A stretch of 15,518 nt of DNA from an uncultured Bacteroidota bacterium (lineage in GTDB: Bacteria; Bacteroidota; Bacteroidia; Chitinophagales; Chitinophagaceae), in the NCBI GenBank assembly GCA_903944755.1, contig CAJATB010000283.1, positions 1 through 15,518 of the forward strand. The letters are read 5' to 3'. Under the pieces are notes generated by a model. It saw only the letters and a program-made list of their open reading frames with translations, was not told the origin of the DNA and searched no databases. This document shows, in pieces, positions 14,047-15,518 of the stretch. The position numbers were made by a program, and so were the translations under genes. Every line of letters begins with the position of its first letter. Position 1 is the first letter of the stretch.

Positions 14047-14433
14047 ATGAAAAAAATCCTTCTTTTGGCTTTAATTACTGGTGGTTTAATTGCAAGTGTA
14101 AACGCTCAAACAAGCTCGTTAAAGGACTATATTGGTAAATATGCCTTCGCGGAAGGGAGTCCAGTAGCTGAAATCGACCTATCTGAGCAGGATAATGTGT
14201 TGGTTGGGAATTCGGCTATGGGAACTTTTCAACTTGAAAAAAAGGGGACTGACACATTTTATTTGGCTGCATATGATGCAAGTGTAATTTTCAAAAGAAC
14301 AGCCAATCAAACTATTGAATCCGTATCCATTTTTGTGCAAGGCATGGAATTAATTGGTAAGAAAATGTCAACTGCTTTTGCAATAAAAGAAGAAGATATT
14401 TACACTACAATGTGGAATAATAGAACAAGATAG
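14047..14433 (+). CDS. Small secreted protein of unknown function
   Basis: I do not recognise a characterised family. The 128 residues start with a clear Sec signal peptide (MKKILLLALITGG, cleavage likely after VNA at residue 20, before QTSS), with no lipobox Cys, so a soluble periplasmic or secreted protein is expected. The mature part of about 108 residues looks like alternating beta strands: LKDYIGKYAFAEGSPVAEIDL, NVLVGNSAMGTFQLEK, TDTFYLAAYDASVIFKR and IESVSIFVQGMELIGKK are the main ones, a pattern reminiscent of the small DUF3471-like beta domains found after serine hydrolases in Bacteroidota; that resemblance is weak. It is a lone plus-strand gene, divergent from rlmN (96-base gap) and convergent with hisS (29-base gap). 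Confidence 0.75.
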   Translation: MKKILLLALITGGLIASVNAQTSSLKDYIGKYAFAEGSPVAEIDLSEQDNVLVGNSAMGTFQLEKKGTDTFYLAAYDASVIFKRTANQTIESVSIFVQGMELIGKKMSTAFAIKEEDIYTTMWNNRTR

Positions 14434-14445
14434 TTGTCAAGCAAG

Positions 14446-14482
14446 TTCCCGAAATAGTTTCTCTAAAATTCGAAGTCGGGAA
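14446..14482. repeat. 7-bp inverted repeat at the convergent 3' ends
   Basis: TTCCCGA (14446-14452) and TCGGGAA (14476-14482) are exact reverse complements with a 23-base spacer. The right arm lies in the last codons of hisS. There is no T run on either side, so a terminator role is doubtful. Confidence 0.3.
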
Positions 14483-15518
14483 TAGAAGCAAACGGAACAA
14501 TAGTTTGTTTACCTGTTGCAAGTTGCTTAATGGTACATTCTTTTTTTGCTAATTCTTCTGTTCCAATAATTACCACATTAGGAATTCCTTTTTTCTCAGC
14601 ATATTTAAATTGCTTGTCGAATTTGCTTTTTTCAGGGTAAATTTCACAAGCAATTTTTTTGTTCCTTAATAACATCATTTGTTGATAGGCCACTATTGCT
14701 TCATCGGGTCCTAAGTTAAAAAACAATACCTGTGTTGTTTGGTCAATGGATTCCGGGAATAAGTTTTTTTCTTCCAATACATCGTAAATTCTATCTACAC
14801 CAAAGCTAATGCCAACGCCGGGAATATTGGGCACGCCAAATAAACTTGTTAAATCGTCGTAGCGACCACCGCCTCCAATACTGCCCATTTGAGCATCTAT
14901 TGCTTTTACTTCAAAAATCAAACCTGTGTAATAATTTAAACCTCTTGCTAAAGTAAAATCAGCAACTAGGTATTTAGCTGTCCCAATATTTTTGTGATAT
15001 GCTAATACATAATTTAATTCTTCAATTCCTTTCTGCCCATTTACATTATCTCCTAGTAGTTCGGAAAGTTGATTTATTTTTTCTTCATTAGTTCCGCTAA
15101 TATTTAAATATTTTTGAACTAATACTTGCTGTGCTTCAGTGAATCCTTTGCTCCCTAATTCTTCTTTTACTTTTTCCCAGCCAATTTTATCTAATTTGTC
15201 AATTGCGATAGTTAAATCAATTAATTTTTCTTCCCCTCCGCATATTTGCGCCAGGGCCAATAAAATTTTTCTGTTGTTCATTTTTATTTCAACAGGCAAT
15301 TTTAAATTCGAAAATGCAGTGATATAAATAGCTAGCAAGTCTACTTCGTTTAGTAAACTGTCACTTCCAACAACATCGGCATCGCATTGGTAAAATTCGC
15401 GGTATCGGCCTTTTTGTGGTCGGTCAGCCCTCCAGACAGGTTGAATTTGATATCGCTTGAAGGGGAAAGTCATGGAACCATGATTCATTGCAACATACCT
15501 AGCAAATGGGATAGTTAA
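14463..15518 (-). CDS. hisS: Histidyl-tRNA synthetase HisS, C-terminal 351 residues (cut by right edge)
   Basis: Charges tRNA-His with histidine. The frame stays open to the right edge, beginning LTIPFARYVA there, so the internal ATG at 15488 is not the true start; roughly 100 N-terminal residues, including motif 1, lie outside. Visible class II features are motif 2 (PVWRADRPQKGRYREFYQ, about residues 27-44 of this fragment), the histidine-specific loops LARGLNYYTG and GGGGRYDDL, and motif 3 (GVGISFGVDRIYDVL), followed by the C-terminal anticodon-binding domain (about the last 95 residues, with QVLFFNLG and KQFKYAEKKGIPNVVIIG). The gene ends in TAG at 14463, converging with the small secreted-protein gene. 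Confidence 0.96.
   Translation of the reverse strand, partial: LTIPFARYVAMNHGSMTFPFKRYQIQPVWRADRPQKGRYREFYQCDADVVGSDSLLNEVDLLAIYITAFSNLKLPVEIKMNNRKILLALAQICGGEEKLIDLTIAIDKLDKIGWEKVKEELGSKGFTEAQQVLVQKYLNISGTNEEKINQLSELLGDNVNGQKGIEELNYVLAYHKNIGTAKYLVADFTLARGLNYYTGLIFEVKAIDAQMGSIGGGGRYDDLTSLFGVPNIPGVGISFGVDRIYDVLEEKNLFPESIDQTTQVLFFNLGPDEAIVAYQQMMLLRNKKIACEIYPEKSKFDKQFKYAEKKGIPNVVIIGTEELAKKECTIKQLATGKQTIVPFASIPDFEF

Noticed and set aside
1..15518. Mobile element, phage, CRISPR or defence system
   Set aside because: No transposase, integrase, phage or Cas-like product, no spaced direct repeats, and no shift in base or codon use along the window; all genes are housekeeping or common accessory families.

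Overview
The window looks like ordinary chromosomal DNA from a member of the Bacteroidota, probably close to the Chitinophagaceae. This rests on AT-rich coding with little Shine-Dalgarno signal, promoter motifs of the TTG-N19-TAnnTTTG type, an S16 protein with a long Ala/Glu tail, a RluB-type synthase with a long basic N-terminal tail, a DUF5916-type outer-membrane protein and a stand-alone START-like protein. There is no tRNA or rRNA gene, insertion sequence, phage gene, CRISPR array or recognisable defence system. Coding density is high; the largest gap is 272 bases (7412-7683), which holds divergent promoters.

Left part, all on the minus strand. From a promoter near 7450-7479 a possible seven-gene run goes leftward: START-like protein, LptF/LptG-family permease (TTG start), Tat-type Mn superoxide dismutase, cation diffusion facilitator (GTG start), M20 peptidase, S4-domain HslR-like protein and trmD. 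Gaps are 9, 4, 47, 34, 3 and 52 bases. A hairpin sits at the S4/trmD junction and a small terminator-like hairpin follows trmD. Beyond it is the N-terminal 401 codons of a secreted CBM9-like/DUF5916 protein that runs off the left edge.

Middle part, plus strand: ffh (SRP GTPase), rpsP (ribosomal protein S16) and rimM (16S maturation factor), each with its own promoter-like motif, with a strong intrinsic terminator between rpsP and rimM. This is the familiar ffh-rpsP-rimM-trmD neighbourhood, but trmD lies about 8 kb away on the other strand. A 1-Cys peroxiredoxin follows, preceded by a perfect 7-1-7 inverted repeat that may be a redox-regulator operator.

Right part, minus strand: a compact rRNA-modification operon, rlmN - rluB-type - RluA-family synthase (gaps 15 and 14 bases), converging on the peroxiredoxin gene with only 2 bases between the stop codons. 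A small divergent gene for a secreted protein of unknown function follows. The window ends with the C-terminal 351 residues of hisS, cut by the right edge.

The main theme is ribosome biogenesis and translation (Ffh, S16, RimM, TrmD, RlmN, two pseudouridine synthases, HslR-like protein, HisRS), with envelope and oxidative-stress genes interleaved. I found no convincing new biological system. The points most worth checking are regulatory: the palindrome before the peroxiredoxin gene, promoter motifs almost touching the start codons of rlmN and rimM, and the rpsP-rimM terminator.
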